From Micromonospora cabrerizensis (lineage in GTDB: Bacteria > Actinomycetota > Actinomycetes > Mycobacteriales > Micromonosporaceae), in assembly GCF_022230955.1 (NCBI RefSeq), contig NZ_JAKKFI010000053.1, positions 1 to 64,000 on the forward strand: a DNA stretch of 64,000 nucleotides. Direction: 5' to 3'. Shown one piece after another: positions 43,343 to 51,946 of this stretch. A program made the position numbers and the translations under genes. The notes under the pieces were generated by a model. It saw only the letters and a list, made by a program, of their open reading frames with translations. It was not told the origin of the DNA and ran no database searches. Position 1 is the stretch's first letter; every line of letters begins with the position of its first letter.

Positions 43343-44227
43343 GTGCTGGAGCGGTACGAGGTCGAGACGTTCCTGACCCTCGCCGAGGAACTGCACTTCG
43401 GCCGCACAGCCGAGCGGCTGACCGTCAGCACCGGCCGGGTCAGCCATGTGATCAAGAAGCTGGAACGCCGGGTCGGCGCACCGCTGTTCGCCCGCACCAG
43501 CCGGGTCGTCCGGCTCACCCCGATCGGCCGGCAACTCGCCGACGAGCTGGCCCCACTGGTTGCCGGGATGGACGAGGCCGTCCGCCGCGCCGTCGACGCC
43601 GGCCGGGGCGTCACCGGGACGCTACGGGTGGCGTTCCTCGGCGAGTGGACCGCGCCGGTGCTGCTGCGGGCCGTGGCCCTGTTCACCGAGCGGCATCCCG
43701 ACTGCCAGGTCGAGGTGCGGGAGGCGCAGCTGGCCAACACCCGGTCCGGCCTCCTGGACGGCTCCACCGACGTCCTCATCGCCTCGTTCCCCTTCGACGG
43801 GATGGCCACCGGCCCGGCGCTGCTGGCCGAGGAGCGGGCGCTGGCGGTCGCGGCGGGTCACCCGCTCACCCGGGCACGCTCGGTGTCGCTGGAGGTGCTC
43901 GCCGACCACCCGGTGGTGCAGTACCCGGCAGTGACCTCGATGGAGTTCAAACGGGACCGCACACCGGAGCGCACCCCGAGCGGCCGGCCGATTCCGAAGG
44001 GTCCCGCCGGGAACACCTTCTCCGAGATGTTGTCCCTGGTCGCACTGGGCCGGGGCGTCCTGCCGGTGGGCGAGCACACACGGCGCTACTACCCCCGCCC
44101 CGACGTGGCGTACGTGCCCATCCACGACGCGCCACCGATCGAGCGCGGGCCGGTCTGGTTGCCCAGCAACACCACCTCCCGGGTACGCGAGTTCGTCCGC
44201 GCCGCGACCGACGCGAACGCCCGATGA
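43343..44227 (+). CDS. LysR-family transcriptional regulator
   Basis: The 294-residue regulator has an N-terminal helix-turn-helix (FLTLAEELHFGRTAERLTVS, then GRVSHVIKKLERR) and a periplasmic-binding-like effector domain (RVAFLGEWTAPVLLRAVAL). GTG 43343 gives the usual compact LysR N-terminus; ATG 43331 is equally possible. It is divergent from the VOC gene, with 115 bases between the starts, and its stop overlaps the next gene's ATG (ATGA). Confidence 0.88.
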   Translation: MLERYEVETFLTLAEELHFGRTAERLTVSTGRVSHVIKKLERRVGAPLFARTSRVVRLTPIGRQLADELAPLVAGMDEAVRRAVDAGRGVTGTLRVAFLGEWTAPVLLRAVALFTERHPDCQVEVREAQLANTRSGLLDGSTDVLIASFPFDGMATGPALLAEERALAVAAGHPLTRARSVSLEVLADHPVVQYPAVTSMEFKRDRTPERTPSGRPIPKGPAGNTFSEMLSLVALGRGVLPVGEHTRRYYPRPDVAYVPIHDAPPIERGPVWLPSNTTSRVREFVRAATDANAR

Positions 44228-44979
44228 GGCACGGCGAGTTCCGCCACCACCGGCTGGTGCAGGTGTACGACGCGGAGTGCCAGTGGGGGCCGGACGACGA
44301 CTTCTTCCGGGCGGTGGTCGACGAGACCCCGGCTGCCCGGGTTCTCGACCTCGGCTGCGGCACCGGCCGGTTGACCGTCGCCCTCGCCTCAGCCGGCCAC
44401 CGCGTCACCGGTGTGGACCCCGCCGCTGCGTCCCTCGCCGCCGCCCGTGCCAGACCGGGTGCCGAACAGGTGACCTGGATCGAGGGCACCTCGGCGCTGC
44501 TCCCGAGTCGGGCGTTCGACGTGGCGGTGCTGACCAGCCACGTCGCGCAGTTCGTCGTCGACGACGCGGAGTGGACGCGTACCCTGGCCGACCTGCGCCG
44601 GGCGCTCGTGCCCGGCGGCCGGCTGGTGTTCGACGCCCGCGACCCCGCGGACCGCCGCTGGGAGCGGTGGAACCCGGTGGATTCGGAGCGTCGGGTCACG
44701 CTGCCGGACGGCGGCGAGGTCCGCGCGTGGACCAGGGTCACCGGGGTACGCGACGGAGTGGTCGACTTCACCCACCACTACCACTTCGCCGACGGCGAGG
44801 ATCTGGTCAGCTCGGCGACCCTGCGCTTCCGCACCGAGGCCGAGCTGCGCAGCTCTCTGACCAGGGCAGACTTCGTCGTGGACCGCGTCTACGGCGGTTG
44901 GCGTCACGAACCGGTCGGTCACGGCGACGGCGAGTTCGTGGTCATCGCCCACGCTGGGTCGCTGGCACCGGTTTTCTAG
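44224..44979 (+). CDS. Class I SAM-dependent methyltransferase
   Basis: The 251-residue methyltransferase has motif I VLDLGCGTGRLTVALA near residue 40, the acidic motif VTGVDPAAASLAAA, and LVPGGRLVFDARDP (post motif). The substrate is unknown. It is translationally coupled to the LysR gene by ATGA, so the two are co-transcribed. Its stop codon TAG is also part of a -10-like hexamer of the next gene. Confidence 0.87.
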   Translation: MRHGEFRHHRLVQVYDAECQWGPDDDFFRAVVDETPAARVLDLGCGTGRLTVALASAGHRVTGVDPAAASLAAARARPGAEQVTWIEGTSALLPSRAFDVAVLTSHVAQFVVDDAEWTRTLADLRRALVPGGRLVFDARDPADRRWERWNPVDSERRVTLPDGGEVRAWTRVTGVRDGVVDFTHHYHFADGEDLVSSATLRFRTEAELRSSLTRADFVVDRVYGGWRHEPVGHGDGEFVVIAHAGSLAPVF

Positions 44980-44982
44980 CCT
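44977..44982 (+). promoter_or_regulatory. -10 box TAGCCT of a likely leaderless promoter
   Basis: TAGCCT ends seven bases before ATG 44990 and overlaps the stop codon of the methyltransferase gene. No ribosome binding site precedes the PH-domain gene. Confidence 0.45.
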
Positions 44983-44989
44983 GGATCAC

Positions 44990-45352
44990 ATGGCGAACAT
45001 CGCGTACGACCGCAAAGAGCAGGTCCAGCAGATTGAGAGTGGCCTTCTCGAGGGTGAGCAGATCATCGCCGTCTACGACGCCGTCGGCACCGGCACCGGG
45101 TTCATCGGGCTGACCGACCGCCGCGTGATCATCCAGGACCGGTCCTTCGTCGGGAAGCGGTTCGCGATCACCAGCATCCCGTACTCGAAGATCACCAGCG
45201 TGAGTGTGGTCAGCAACAAGTCCTGGGGTGGCTCGTTCTTCTCCACCGGTGCGATCGCGATCCACGTCGGCACGCACACCTACGAGGTGGAGTTCCGTGG
45301 CGCGCAGAAGAGCCACCACGTGCACAACGTGATCCTGCACCACATCTCCTGA
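44990..45352 (+). CDS. PH-domain-like (bacterial PH) protein
   Basis: The 120-residue cytoplasmic protein resembles bacterial PH-domain proteins: EGEQIIAVYDAVGTGTGFIG, LTDRRVIIQDRSF, then IPYSKITSVSVV and a C-terminal helix with KSHHVHNVIL. The fold is a seven-strand beta barrel capped by a helix; the function is generally unknown. It stands after the LysR-methyltransferase operon with its own likely leaderless promoter. Confidence 0.83.
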   Translation: MANIAYDRKEQVQQIESGLLEGEQIIAVYDAVGTGTGFIGLTDRRVIIQDRSFVGKRFAITSIPYSKITSVSVVSNKSWGGSFFSTGAIAIHVGTHTYEVEFRGAQKSHHVHNVILHHIS

Positions 45353-45451
45353 CCGTTCGGCCCGCCGTCGGCCCGGCCGGCGTAATTGCCTTGCCGGGCC
45401 CGCGGCGTCTCTGGTGTCCTCGGTCGACTGCCACGCGAAGGGAGCAGCGCC

Positions 45452-45559
45452 ATGCCCAACACGACGAAGTACCTCCGACCCGACGTCAATCGCACCGAGG
45501 AATCGAGACTTCGTGAGCAGATCTGTCGCCCCGACCACGGCGCCGCTTTGCGCCACTGA
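45452..45559 (+). CDS. Possible 35-residue small protein
   Basis: ATG 45452 is preceded by GAAGGGAGCAGCGCC, a plausible ribosome binding site. The peptide MPNTTKYLRPDVNRTEESRL and so on is hydrophilic. It ends 21 bases before the next methyltransferase gene, so it could be a small cistron or a leader. No family is recognised and coding is uncertain. Confidence 0.35.
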   Translation: MPNTTKYLRPDVNRTEESRLREQICRPDHGAALRH

Positions 45560-45580
45560 CACCAACCCCGGAGGCCGCTG

Positions 45581-46312
45581 ATGTCGGTCTTCGACGATCC
45601 CGGCCTCTTCGGCCGGCTCTGGGCCGCCGACTACGACGGCCCCGGCAACCCCGACCCGGCGCCGGCGGTGGACTTCCTGGCCGATCTGGCCGACGGGGGT
45701 CCGGTTCTCGAACTGGCGATCGGCACCGGCCGGGTCGCACTGCCGCTGGCCGCGCGCGGTCTCACCGTGCACGGTGTCGAGGCGTCCGAGGAGATGCTGG
45801 CGCAGTTGCGGGCCAAGCCGGGCGGAGACCAGATCCCGGTCGTCGTCGCCGACATGGCGGACGTACCGGTCAAGGGCGAGTTCCGGCTCGCGTACCTGGT
45901 CTTCAACACGCTGTTCAACCTGGTGGACGCCGAGCGGCAGGCGGACTGCTTCCGCAACGTCGCCCGCGTGCTGTCGCCCGGCGGCGCGTTCGTCATCGAG
46001 ACGTTCGTGCCCGACCCGCGCTCCTTCGACTCCGACGAGCAGGTGCAGGTGCGGGCCGTGACCGAGGACTCCGCGACGATCCGGCTGCACAGGTACGACC
46101 GGCCGGCGCAGCGGTTCATCCGGCAGACCATCACCTTCGACAGTGACGGTGTGCACCTGAAGCCGTTCGCCATGCGGTACGCCTGGCCACACCAGATCGA
46201 CGCGATGGCGCAGCAGGCGGGGCTCAAGCTCACCGAGCGGTACGCCGACTGGCAGCGGCGACCGTTCCGTGCCGACAGCCCGTCGCACATCTCCGTCTAC
46301 CGGGCGGAGTAA
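45581..46312 (+). CDS. Class I SAM-dependent methyltransferase
   Basis: This 243-residue methyltransferase has motif I VLELAIGTGRVALPLAARG near residue 42, then VHGVEASEEMLAQL and LSPGGAFVIETFVPD. It is not closely similar to the methyltransferase at 44224. The acceptor is unknown. ATG 45581 lies after CCGGAGGCCGCTG (GGAGG). Confidence 0.86.
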   Translation: MSVFDDPGLFGRLWAADYDGPGNPDPAPAVDFLADLADGGPVLELAIGTGRVALPLAARGLTVHGVEASEEMLAQLRAKPGGDQIPVVVADMADVPVKGEFRLAYLVFNTLFNLVDAERQADCFRNVARVLSPGGAFVIETFVPDPRSFDSDEQVQVRAVTEDSATIRLHRYDRPAQRFIRQTITFDSDGVHLKPFAMRYAWPHQIDAMAQQAGLKLTERYADWQRRPFRADSPSHISVYRAE

Positions 46313-46425
46313 CGGCGGCTGATCGACTCCGGTCCCCGAGGGCATGGGCGTGGATGTGTCACTGTGGGCACGACGCCCTGCCACGAGGGGCCGGGGTCGA
46401 TCTCCGCCAGCGAGAGCGAGTGCCC

Positions 46426-46710
46426 ATGATGTTCAAACGAGCCGATCTGGCCGTCCTGGCGCTGGCGCTCGGCCTGCTGATCGTCGGCTACATCCTGCGG
46501 GAGGACGCGCACGGCACGGCCGAAACGGTCGGCCGGGTGCTGGTGCCCCTCGGCTACATCTGCGGCATCATCGCCGGTATCGGCCCGGCTCGCCGCGCCA
46601 AGCGCGAGAACAACCGCCTACGTGCGGCACTGCTCGGCGGCGACACCGCGCCCGCAGCAGACGAGCGCCCTGCCGGGCCTCGCGCCGAGGACGCCCACCC
46701 GGACCGGTAG
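46426..46710 (+). CDS. Small membrane protein, unknown function
   Basis: The 94-residue protein has two hydrophobic segments, LAVLALALGLLIVGYIL and VGRVLVPLGYICGIIAGI, and a charged cytoplasmic tail. The start was placed at the first of two ATG codons (46426); GTG 46420 is possible. No family is recognised. Confidence 0.6.
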   Translation: MMFKRADLAVLALALGLLIVGYILREDAHGTAETVGRVLVPLGYICGIIAGIGPARRAKRENNRLRAALLGGDTAPAADERPAGPRAEDAHPDR

Positions 46711-46791
46711 TCCGGTCGTTTCGCGTTCGGCTGATTCTGCTGCCAGCAGTCTCACCTAGTGCGCCGGACCCGCGCCGGGTGAGCTGGCAGC

Positions 46792-48072
46792 ATGCCAACG
46801 AACGCCGTCCGTTTTCCACGCTCCTCGCCGTACTGGCCGGTGGTCAGTCACCCCCAGCTCCGGCGCGTCCTGCCCGGGCTCGCCGTGTCCGCTTTGGGCG
46901 ACGGCATGGCGGTGGTCGCGGTGACCTGGCTCGCCATCCAACTCGCCCCGCACGGTCAGCGCGGCATCTGGATCGCGGCGGCCATGGCGGCGTACACCCT
47001 GCCCAGCGCGGCCGGGACGGTCATCTTCGGCAGGCTGCTGCGCGGGCGCGGCGGCGCACAGCTCGCCGGTTGGGACGCGATCCTGCGGGCCTGCGCGCTC
47101 GCGGCGATCCCCCTCGCCCACCTCTCCGGTGTGCTCACCGTCGGGCTGTACGTCGCCCTGCTGGCCGCGTCGGCGTTGCTGCACTCGTGGGGTTCCGCCG
47201 GCCGGTTCACCCTGATCGCCGAGCTGTTGCCGCAGCAGCACCATCTGCCGGCGAATGCCGTGCTCAGCACCATCGGAGGGTTCGCCACCATCGTCGGCCC
47301 GCCACTGGCGGGCATCCTGATCGGCTGGGCGGGGCCGGTGTGGGTGATCGCCATCGACGCCGCCACCTTCGCCGCGCTGGCTCTCACGTACCGTCTCGCC
47401 CTTCCCGCCCAAGGCGGACCCGCGCGATCGGAGCGCGGCGCTTCGCGAACGGCAGGCTTCGCGGTCATCCGTCAGAACCCCGCCCTGTTCGGCCTTCTGG
47501 TGCTGAGTCTCGGGTTCTTCTTCCTCTTCGGACCGGTGTACGTGGCGGTGCCGATCCACATCACCGACGACCTGCACGCCTCCGCGACGCTGCTCGGCGC
47601 CTACTACACCGCGTTCGGCATCGGCGGTCTCGTCGGAGGTCTGGTCGCCGGTCACCTACGCCGCTGGCCACTGCGAGCCACCACCATCGGCATCGTCGTC
47701 GCGTTCGGCGTCGCCATGCTGCCGCTCGGCCTGGGCGTACCCGTCGGGGTGTCGTTGCCGGCGTTCGCCCTGGCGGGCCTCATCTGGGCGCCGTACATGT
47801 CCACGTCGATGGCGCTGTTCCAGCGCAGCACGTCGACCGCCCAGCTGCCCGCGGTGCTCGCCACGAACGGTGCCATCCTCGTGCTGGCGGTGCCACTGGG
47901 CACCATGCTGGGCGGCCCGCTGGTGGGGGCCGTCGGCCCCCGACCGACGCTGCTGCTCTGCGCCGTGGCGATCGTGGCCCTCGGCCTGATCGCCGGGGGG
48001 TTCGCGCTCACGCGACGGAGCACGCGAACCCGCGACGATCAGGCCGTCACCGAGGTCAGTGCCCGTCGCTGA
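46792..48072 (+). CDS. MFS transporter
   Basis: This 426-residue integral membrane protein has about twelve hydrophobic helices, with LPGLAVSALGDGMAVVAVTW opening the first. It resembles major-facilitator drug or metabolite exporters (MFS_3/enterobactin-exporter-like group). The loop between the halves is basic (PARSERGASR). The substrate cannot be inferred. It converges on the SRPBCC gene, whose 3' end it overlaps by 17 bases. Confidence 0.87.
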   Translation: MPTNAVRFPRSSPYWPVVSHPQLRRVLPGLAVSALGDGMAVVAVTWLAIQLAPHGQRGIWIAAAMAAYTLPSAAGTVIFGRLLRGRGGAQLAGWDAILRACALAAIPLAHLSGVLTVGLYVALLAASALLHSWGSAGRFTLIAELLPQQHHLPANAVLSTIGGFATIVGPPLAGILIGWAGPVWVIAIDAATFAALALTYRLALPAQGGPARSERGASRTAGFAVIRQNPALFGLLVLSLGFFFLFGPVYVAVPIHITDDLHASATLLGAYYTAFGIGGLVGGLVAGHLRRWPLRATTIGIVVAFGVAMLPLGLGVPVGVSLPAFALAGLIWAPYMSTSMALFQRSTSTAQLPAVLATNGAILVLAVPLGTMLGGPLVGAVGPRPTLLLCAVAIVALGLIAGGFALTRRSTRTRDDQAVTEVSARR

Positions 48073-48499
48073 TCTGGACGTCGTCCGGCGCCGGCCGGCC
48101 ACGCCCCGTCTCCACCAGCGCCTTGAGACTCATCAGGAACGTCGCCCACTTGGTGCCGCACTGGTGCATGAGCTCGGTCGGCTCGCGCCAGCCCTCGTGG
48201 GTGAACTGGACGATCGTGTACCTGCCACGCCGTTCGAGACGCCAGTCGATCTCGGTGCCGACCCATTCGGCGGGGCCGTCGGTGACCCGCCACCGCACCC
48301 GGCCGGCCGGGTCCAGCTCCAGGATGTCCAGGTCGAACCCGCCGTCGTCGCCGAACCGGACGGCCAACCGTCCGCCGACCTCGCTCTTGCCGGTCGTGTC
48401 GACCGACCACCAGCCGGCGACGCCCTCGGGAGTTGCCACCGCTCGGTAGGCATCGTCGAGCGGAGCGACGACGCCGACCTGGTGCAGGATGCTGACCAT
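48056..48499 (-). CDS. SRPBCC (AHSA1-like) protein
   Basis: The 147-residue START/Bet v 1-like protein includes HQVGVVAPLDDAYRAVATPE, GVAGWWSVDT and the C-terminal helix MHQCGTKWATFLMSLKALVE. AHSA1-like proteins bind hydrophobic ligands. ATG 48499 has a well-spaced AAGGAGA; ATG 48505 overlaps the ArsR stop. It is last in a three-gene leftward operon with an ArsR regulator and another SRPBCC protein. Confidence 0.85.
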   Translation of the reverse strand: MVSILHQVGVVAPLDDAYRAVATPEGVAGWWSVDTTGKSEVGGRLAVRFGDDGGFDLDILELDPAGRVRWRVTDGPAEWVGTEIDWRLERRGRYTIVQFTHEGWREPTELMHQCGTKWATFLMSLKALVETGRGRPAPDDVQISDGH

Positions 48500-48501
48500 T
48501 G

Positions 48502-48852
48502 TCATTCTCCTTCGTTGGTGTGGCGGTTGCGCTCGATCGCCTCGGCGATCCGCTTGATCCGGCGGAGTCGGGCGTCCCAGGTGGAGCCCACCGCCGACAA
48601 CTGCGCGACGGCGCGGGCGAGCTGCGCCTCGTCGACCTGGTAGTGACGCTCGCGACCGGCCGACTCGGCATGGATCAGCCCGACCCGGTCCAGGACGGCC
48701 AGGTGCTTGGAGACGGCCTGCCGGGTGACGGGCAGCCGCCTGCTCAGCGACGTCGCGGTGCCCGGCCCGTCGGAGAGCAGAAGATCGATCATCGTACGAC
48801 GGGTGGGGTCACCGATCGCGGACCACAGCTCGTCGTCGACCGCCGTACTCAC
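48502..48852 (-). CDS. ArsR-family transcriptional regulator
   Basis: The 116-residue winged-helix repressor includes LWSAIGDPTRRTMIDLLL, then SLSRRLPVTRQAVSKHLAVL as the recognition helix region. It lacks the cysteine metal site of ArsR/SmtB, so it belongs to the group that pairs with SRPBCC/AHSA1 proteins. Its GTG at 48852 overlaps the upstream stop (GTGA) and its own stop overlaps the next gene. It probably represses the operon through the twin GCAAC-N5-GTTGC sites upstream. Confidence 0.9.
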   Translation of the reverse strand: MSTAVDDELWSAIGDPTRRTMIDLLLSDGPGTATSLSRRLPVTRQAVSKHLAVLDRVGLIHAESAGRERHYQVDEAQLARAVAQLSAVGSTWDARLRRIKRIAEAIERNRHTNEGE

Positions 48853-49307
48853 GGGGTGGAGACCAGCCGCGCGACGTACGCGCCCAGCCTGGGCATGTAG
48901 TGGTCCCACCCGTTCTCGTGGTCCTGGTACTGCGCCTCCAGCACGGCGACCTCCCAGCCCATCTCGCGGAACCCGGTCTCGGTCATCCGGATCTGCGTCC
49001 CCGTGGCGTCGGGGACCAGGTCGAAGGTGACGAGCAGCGCCTGCCCACCGCGGTCCGGCTCGGTGAAGGACCACCGGAAGGAGAATCGCTTTGGCGGGTC
49101 GACCTCGACGACGGCGAGCGCGACGGTCGTCGTCTCGCCGGTGTCGGCGTTGCGCCACACCAGGTCGCCGGGTGCGCCTGCGACCGACTCGAACCGCGCG
49201 TCGTCGGGCCACCACTCCCGCATGTGCTCGGGCTGGCTGACCACCTCGAAGACCACCTCGGGTGACGCGTCGACGTGGATGTCGCGTTCGATGGTTCCCT
49301 GCTCCAT
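48849..49307 (-). CDS. SRPBCC (AHSA1-like) protein
   Basis: The 152-residue Bet v 1-like protein begins MEQGTIERDIHVDASPEVVF and carries EHMREWWPDDARFES and RFSFRWSF. ATG 49307 was chosen because the upstream extension runs into the operator region. It is the first gene of the SRPBCC-ArsR-SRPBCC operon. The ligand is unknown. Confidence 0.85.
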   Translation of the reverse strand: MEQGTIERDIHVDASPEVVFEVVSQPEHMREWWPDDARFESVAGAPGDLVWRNADTGETTTVALAVVEVDPPKRFSFRWSFTEPDRGGQALLVTFDLVPDATGTQIRMTETGFREMGWEVAVLEAQYQDHENGWDHYMPRLGAYVARLVSTP

Positions 49308-49322
49308 GAGCCTCAACCTTTC

Positions 49323-49381
49323 GCAACCTTTGGTTGCACTCAACCTACGACAGCCCGCGCCTTCGCGCAACCTTTAGTTGC
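49323..49381. promoter_or_regulatory. Twin inverted-repeat operators GCAAC-N5-GTTGC
   Basis: Dyads at 49323-49337 (GCAACCTTTGGTTGC) and 49367-49381 (GCAACCTTTAGTTGC) differ at one spacer base and lie 44 bases apart. They sit just upstream of the leftward SRPBCC-ArsR operon (ATG 49307) and before the rightward VOC gene. They are good candidates for ArsR binding. Confidence 0.7.
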
Positions 49382-49422
49382 ATGTCGCGGTCGCGTCGTA
49401 CCCGGGGCGCACAATGCGGTGC

Positions 49423-49797
49423 ATGTCTGAGCCATCGCCGCACCGGCACCACGCCATCGACTACGTCGAGTTCACCGTGACCAACCTCGCCGAGGCCAAG
49501 CGCTTCTACGCCGACGCGTTCGGCTGGGAGTTCAACGACTACGGGCCGGCGTACGCCGGCATCCGCAGCCCGCACGCCGACTCCGCGGCCGAGGTCGGCG
49601 GTCTCCGCGAGGATCAGGACGTCCGGGCGGGCGGCCCACTGGTGCTGCTCTACTCGGCCGACCTCGACCGCTCCGTCCAGGCCGTCAAGGAGGCCGGCGG
49701 GCAGGTGGTGAACGGTCCGTACGAGTTCCCCGGTGGCCGCCGGTTCCACTTCACCGACCCCAGCGGCAACGAGCTGGGCGTCTGGGCCGAGCAATAA
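49423..49797 (+). CDS. VOC-family protein
   Basis: The 124-residue glyoxalase-fold protein has HAIDYVEFTVTNLAEAKRFY at the N-terminus and FTDPSGNELGVWAEQ at the end. ATG 49423 lies seven bases after CACAAT, so the transcript may be leaderless. Divergence from the ArsR operon around shared operators suggests co-regulation. The substrate is unknown. Confidence 0.87.
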   Translation: MSEPSPHRHHAIDYVEFTVTNLAEAKRFYADAFGWEFNDYGPAYAGIRSPHADSAAEVGGLREDQDVRAGGPLVLLYSADLDRSVQAVKEAGGQVVNGPYEFPGGRRFHFTDPSGNELGVWAEQ

Positions 49798-49811
49798 GGG
49801 GACGCGCGCCC

Positions 49812-50414
49812 GTGCACACCCTGTTGGTAACCGTGCATCCGGAGCCCGGGTCCCTCACGCACCACACGGTTCGGCAGCTTGCGGCGGCGCTGCGCCCGGG
49901 CTCGGTCGAGGTCGCCGACCTGGCAAAGGAGGAATTCGACCCGAGGTTCGGTGTGGCCGACCGTCGGGCATACCAGCAGCGTGGCGAGCCTCCGCCCGAC
50001 GTCCGCCGCGAGCAGCAGCGCCTCGATCGCGCCACCGACCTCGTGCTGGTCTTCCCGGTCTACTGGTGGTCGATGCCGGCGCTGCTCAAGGGATGGATCG
50101 ACCGTGTCTTCATCAACGGATGGGCCTTCGACTACGCCCCCTCCACCGGCATCCGACCGAGGCTGCAACGGCTTACCACCCACCTGCTCCCCATCGCCGG
50201 CGACGACGCCGGCCTCTACGAACGCCACGGGTACGGGCAGGCGCTGCGGACGCAGATCGAACACGGGATCGTGGACTACTGCGGCAGCCGCCGAGGTGTC
50301 ACCGCCTTCGTGCACGAGTCCGAGCAGGACGACTTCTCTGCCACAGCGCGAGAGGTCGACCAAGCCGTAGCCATGGTCAGAAACGCCATCTCCGTACCAC
50401 TCGACGCCCGTTAA
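49812..50414 (+). CDS. NAD(P)H dehydrogenase (quinone)-like flavoprotein
   Basis: The 200-residue protein has the Flavodoxin_2 fold of NQO1/MdaB/KefF relatives: LLVTVHPEPGSLTHHTVRQL at the N-terminus and FPVYWWSMPALLKGWIDR near residue 78. It probably reduces quinones or similar acceptors through FMN or FAD. GTG 49812 is 14 bases after the VOC gene, so the two form an operon. Confidence 0.88.
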   Translation: MHTLLVTVHPEPGSLTHHTVRQLAAALRPGSVEVADLAKEEFDPRFGVADRRAYQQRGEPPPDVRREQQRLDRATDLVLVFPVYWWSMPALLKGWIDRVFINGWAFDYAPSTGIRPRLQRLTTHLLPIAGDDAGLYERHGYGQALRTQIEHGIVDYCGSRRGVTAFVHESEQDDFSATAREVDQAVAMVRNAISVPLDAR

Positions 50415-50453
50415 CCGGTTCGCGGGAATCAGGTGCTCCGGCAGAGTGGCCGC

Positions 50454-51260
50454 ATGGTCGGGAAGGGATTGGACGTCGACGGGACGATCGCCCGCGAAGG
50501 TGCGCTGAGTCGCGTCCCAGACGCGTTCGCTGGCGTCGTTGCCGCAGCACGTGCGCGGACAGTCGATGCTTTCGGTGACGGTCGGCTGCACAGTGCCTAC
50601 GTCTACGGCAGCATCCCGCGCGGCACCGCCAGGCTCGGGATTTCCGATCTCGACCTGCTGCTTGCCCTGCACACCGAACCGACCGAGGCCGACCGGCTGG
50701 ATGCGGCGAGGATCGAGCAGGCACTCGACCAGGCCTTCGACCAGATCGACGGCGTGGGCATCCTGCTGTTCAGCAGACGCACATTGCTCAGCGAGCTCGA
50801 ACGCCATGATCTCGGCTTCTTCGTCGCCTGCCTTTGCACTCCACTGCTCGGCGACGACCTCGCCGACGAACTCCCCCGTTACCGGCCCACTGCTCTGCTC
50901 GCCCGGGAGACGAACGGCGACCTGTCATTGGCGCTCCCGGAGTGGGGCAGGCAGGCAGCCAGGGCGACCACTGACAACAAACGCAAAAGCCTCAGCAGGC
51001 TCGCCGCTCGTCGCATCGTCAGGACGGGATTCACTCTGGTCATGCCTCGTTGGGGAGGTTGGACGAGCGACCTCACCGAGTGCGCCGAGGCGTTTGGTAT
51101 CTACTACCCAGCACGCGCCGAGCAGATGCTCGGGGCTGCCCGGATCGGCCGTGCACCGTCGGCGGATCCGGCTGTCCTACGCGAACTCCTCGACGACCTG
51201 GGGCCATGGCTTGCAGCGGAGTACGCCGCCGTACATGGCTTGAAGGCCGTCCGTCCCTGA
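50454..51260 (+). CDS. Nucleotidyltransferase-fold protein
   Basis: The 268-residue protein has a polymerase-beta-type motif AYVYGSIPRGTARLGISDLD near residue 42-61 (GS followed by DxD), as in antibiotic adenylyltransferases and MNT-type enzymes. The C-terminal half is helical and basic. It might modify a small molecule or protein with NMP. No antitoxin-like partner lies beside it. ATG 50454 was used; GTG 50433 is possible. Confidence 0.75.
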   Translation: MVGKGLDVDGTIAREGALSRVPDAFAGVVAAARARTVDAFGDGRLHSAYVYGSIPRGTARLGISDLDLLLALHTEPTEADRLDAARIEQALDQAFDQIDGVGILLFSRRTLLSELERHDLGFFVACLCTPLLGDDLADELPRYRPTALLARETNGDLSLALPEWGRQAARATTDNKRKSLSRLAARRIVRTGFTLVMPRWGGWTSDLTECAEAFGIYYPARAEQMLGAARIGRAPSADPAVLRELLDDLGPWLAAEYAAVHGLKAVRP

Positions 51261-51428
51261 CGTCGCAGCAGGCCCCGGGGAAGGCACGAACTTCGGCGGC
51301 ACCAACGTCGGATGCCGTCCGCGAGCGGCCGCTGCTGCCGCGTCGGTCGGCCAACACGACGGGGCCGGGCGGGGCGGGGCGGGGCCGGGCGTCTGACTTC
51401 ATCTCGACCGGGGTCATCCGCTCTCTTG

Positions 51429-51474
51429 AGCGTGATGCCTGTGAGTCATCTTGATGACTCACAGGCATCACGCT
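51429..51474. terminator. 46-bp perfect hairpin between convergent genes
   Basis: Perfect 20-base arms beginning AGCGTGATGCCTGTGAGTCA enclose the loop TCTTGA. It lies between the nucleotidyltransferase stop (51260) and a leftward membrane gene stop (51543). It may be a bidirectional terminator or another small palindromic repeat. Confidence 0.65.
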
Positions 51475-51542
51475 GAACCGAGCGGTGCCATCCAACCGGG
51501 GACGGCGGTCCGCCTGACTCTGCCGTCAGGGTTGGCGGTCAG

Positions 51543-51773
51543 TCACCCTCCATCGGCTTGCGAACGCTGCCGCCGACGCAGCAGCAAGGCCGATATCAGA
51601 TAGGCAGCGCCGAGCAGTGCCGTCAGGAGCCCGATGATCAAAGACCAGCCGATCGGCTCACCGATGGCAGCTACAGCGCGCGCCACGCCAAGGAAGATCC
51701 AGATGCCTCCCAGGATGAACCCACCCTTTGGCGTCTTCGTTGTCTGCCACCATGGATTCTTGCCCCGTCCCAT
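51543..51773 (-). CDS. Small membrane protein, unknown function
   Basis: The 76-residue protein begins MGRGKNPWWQTTKTPKGG and has two hydrophobic helices, FILGGIWIFLGVARAVAAI and WSLIIGLLTALLGAAYLI. It ends in a basic tail. A GTG at 51809 would add 12 residues. No family is recognised. Confidence 0.6.
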   Translation of the reverse strand: MGRGKNPWWQTTKTPKGGFILGGIWIFLGVARAVAAIGEPIGWSLIIGLLTALLGAAYLISALLLRRRQRSQADGG

Positions 51774-51946
51774 CCGAGGCAGTTTGCCACTGACGCGGTG
51801 CTTCGGCACCAGCGAGCCGCTCGCCTGGCGCGTGACCTTCGGCCTGGCCCGGCCGACACGGTCAGGGTCGAGATGCCCATACCGCCAGGTCTCCGCCCGG
51901 CAGGCTCACGACCAGCATCCCGTTGGGCCCGGTCGCGTGGGAGCCG

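Noticed and set aside
50454..51260. MNT/HEPN-type toxin-antitoxin system
   Set aside because: A nucleotidyltransferase fold is present but no HEPN or small antitoxin gene is adjacent.
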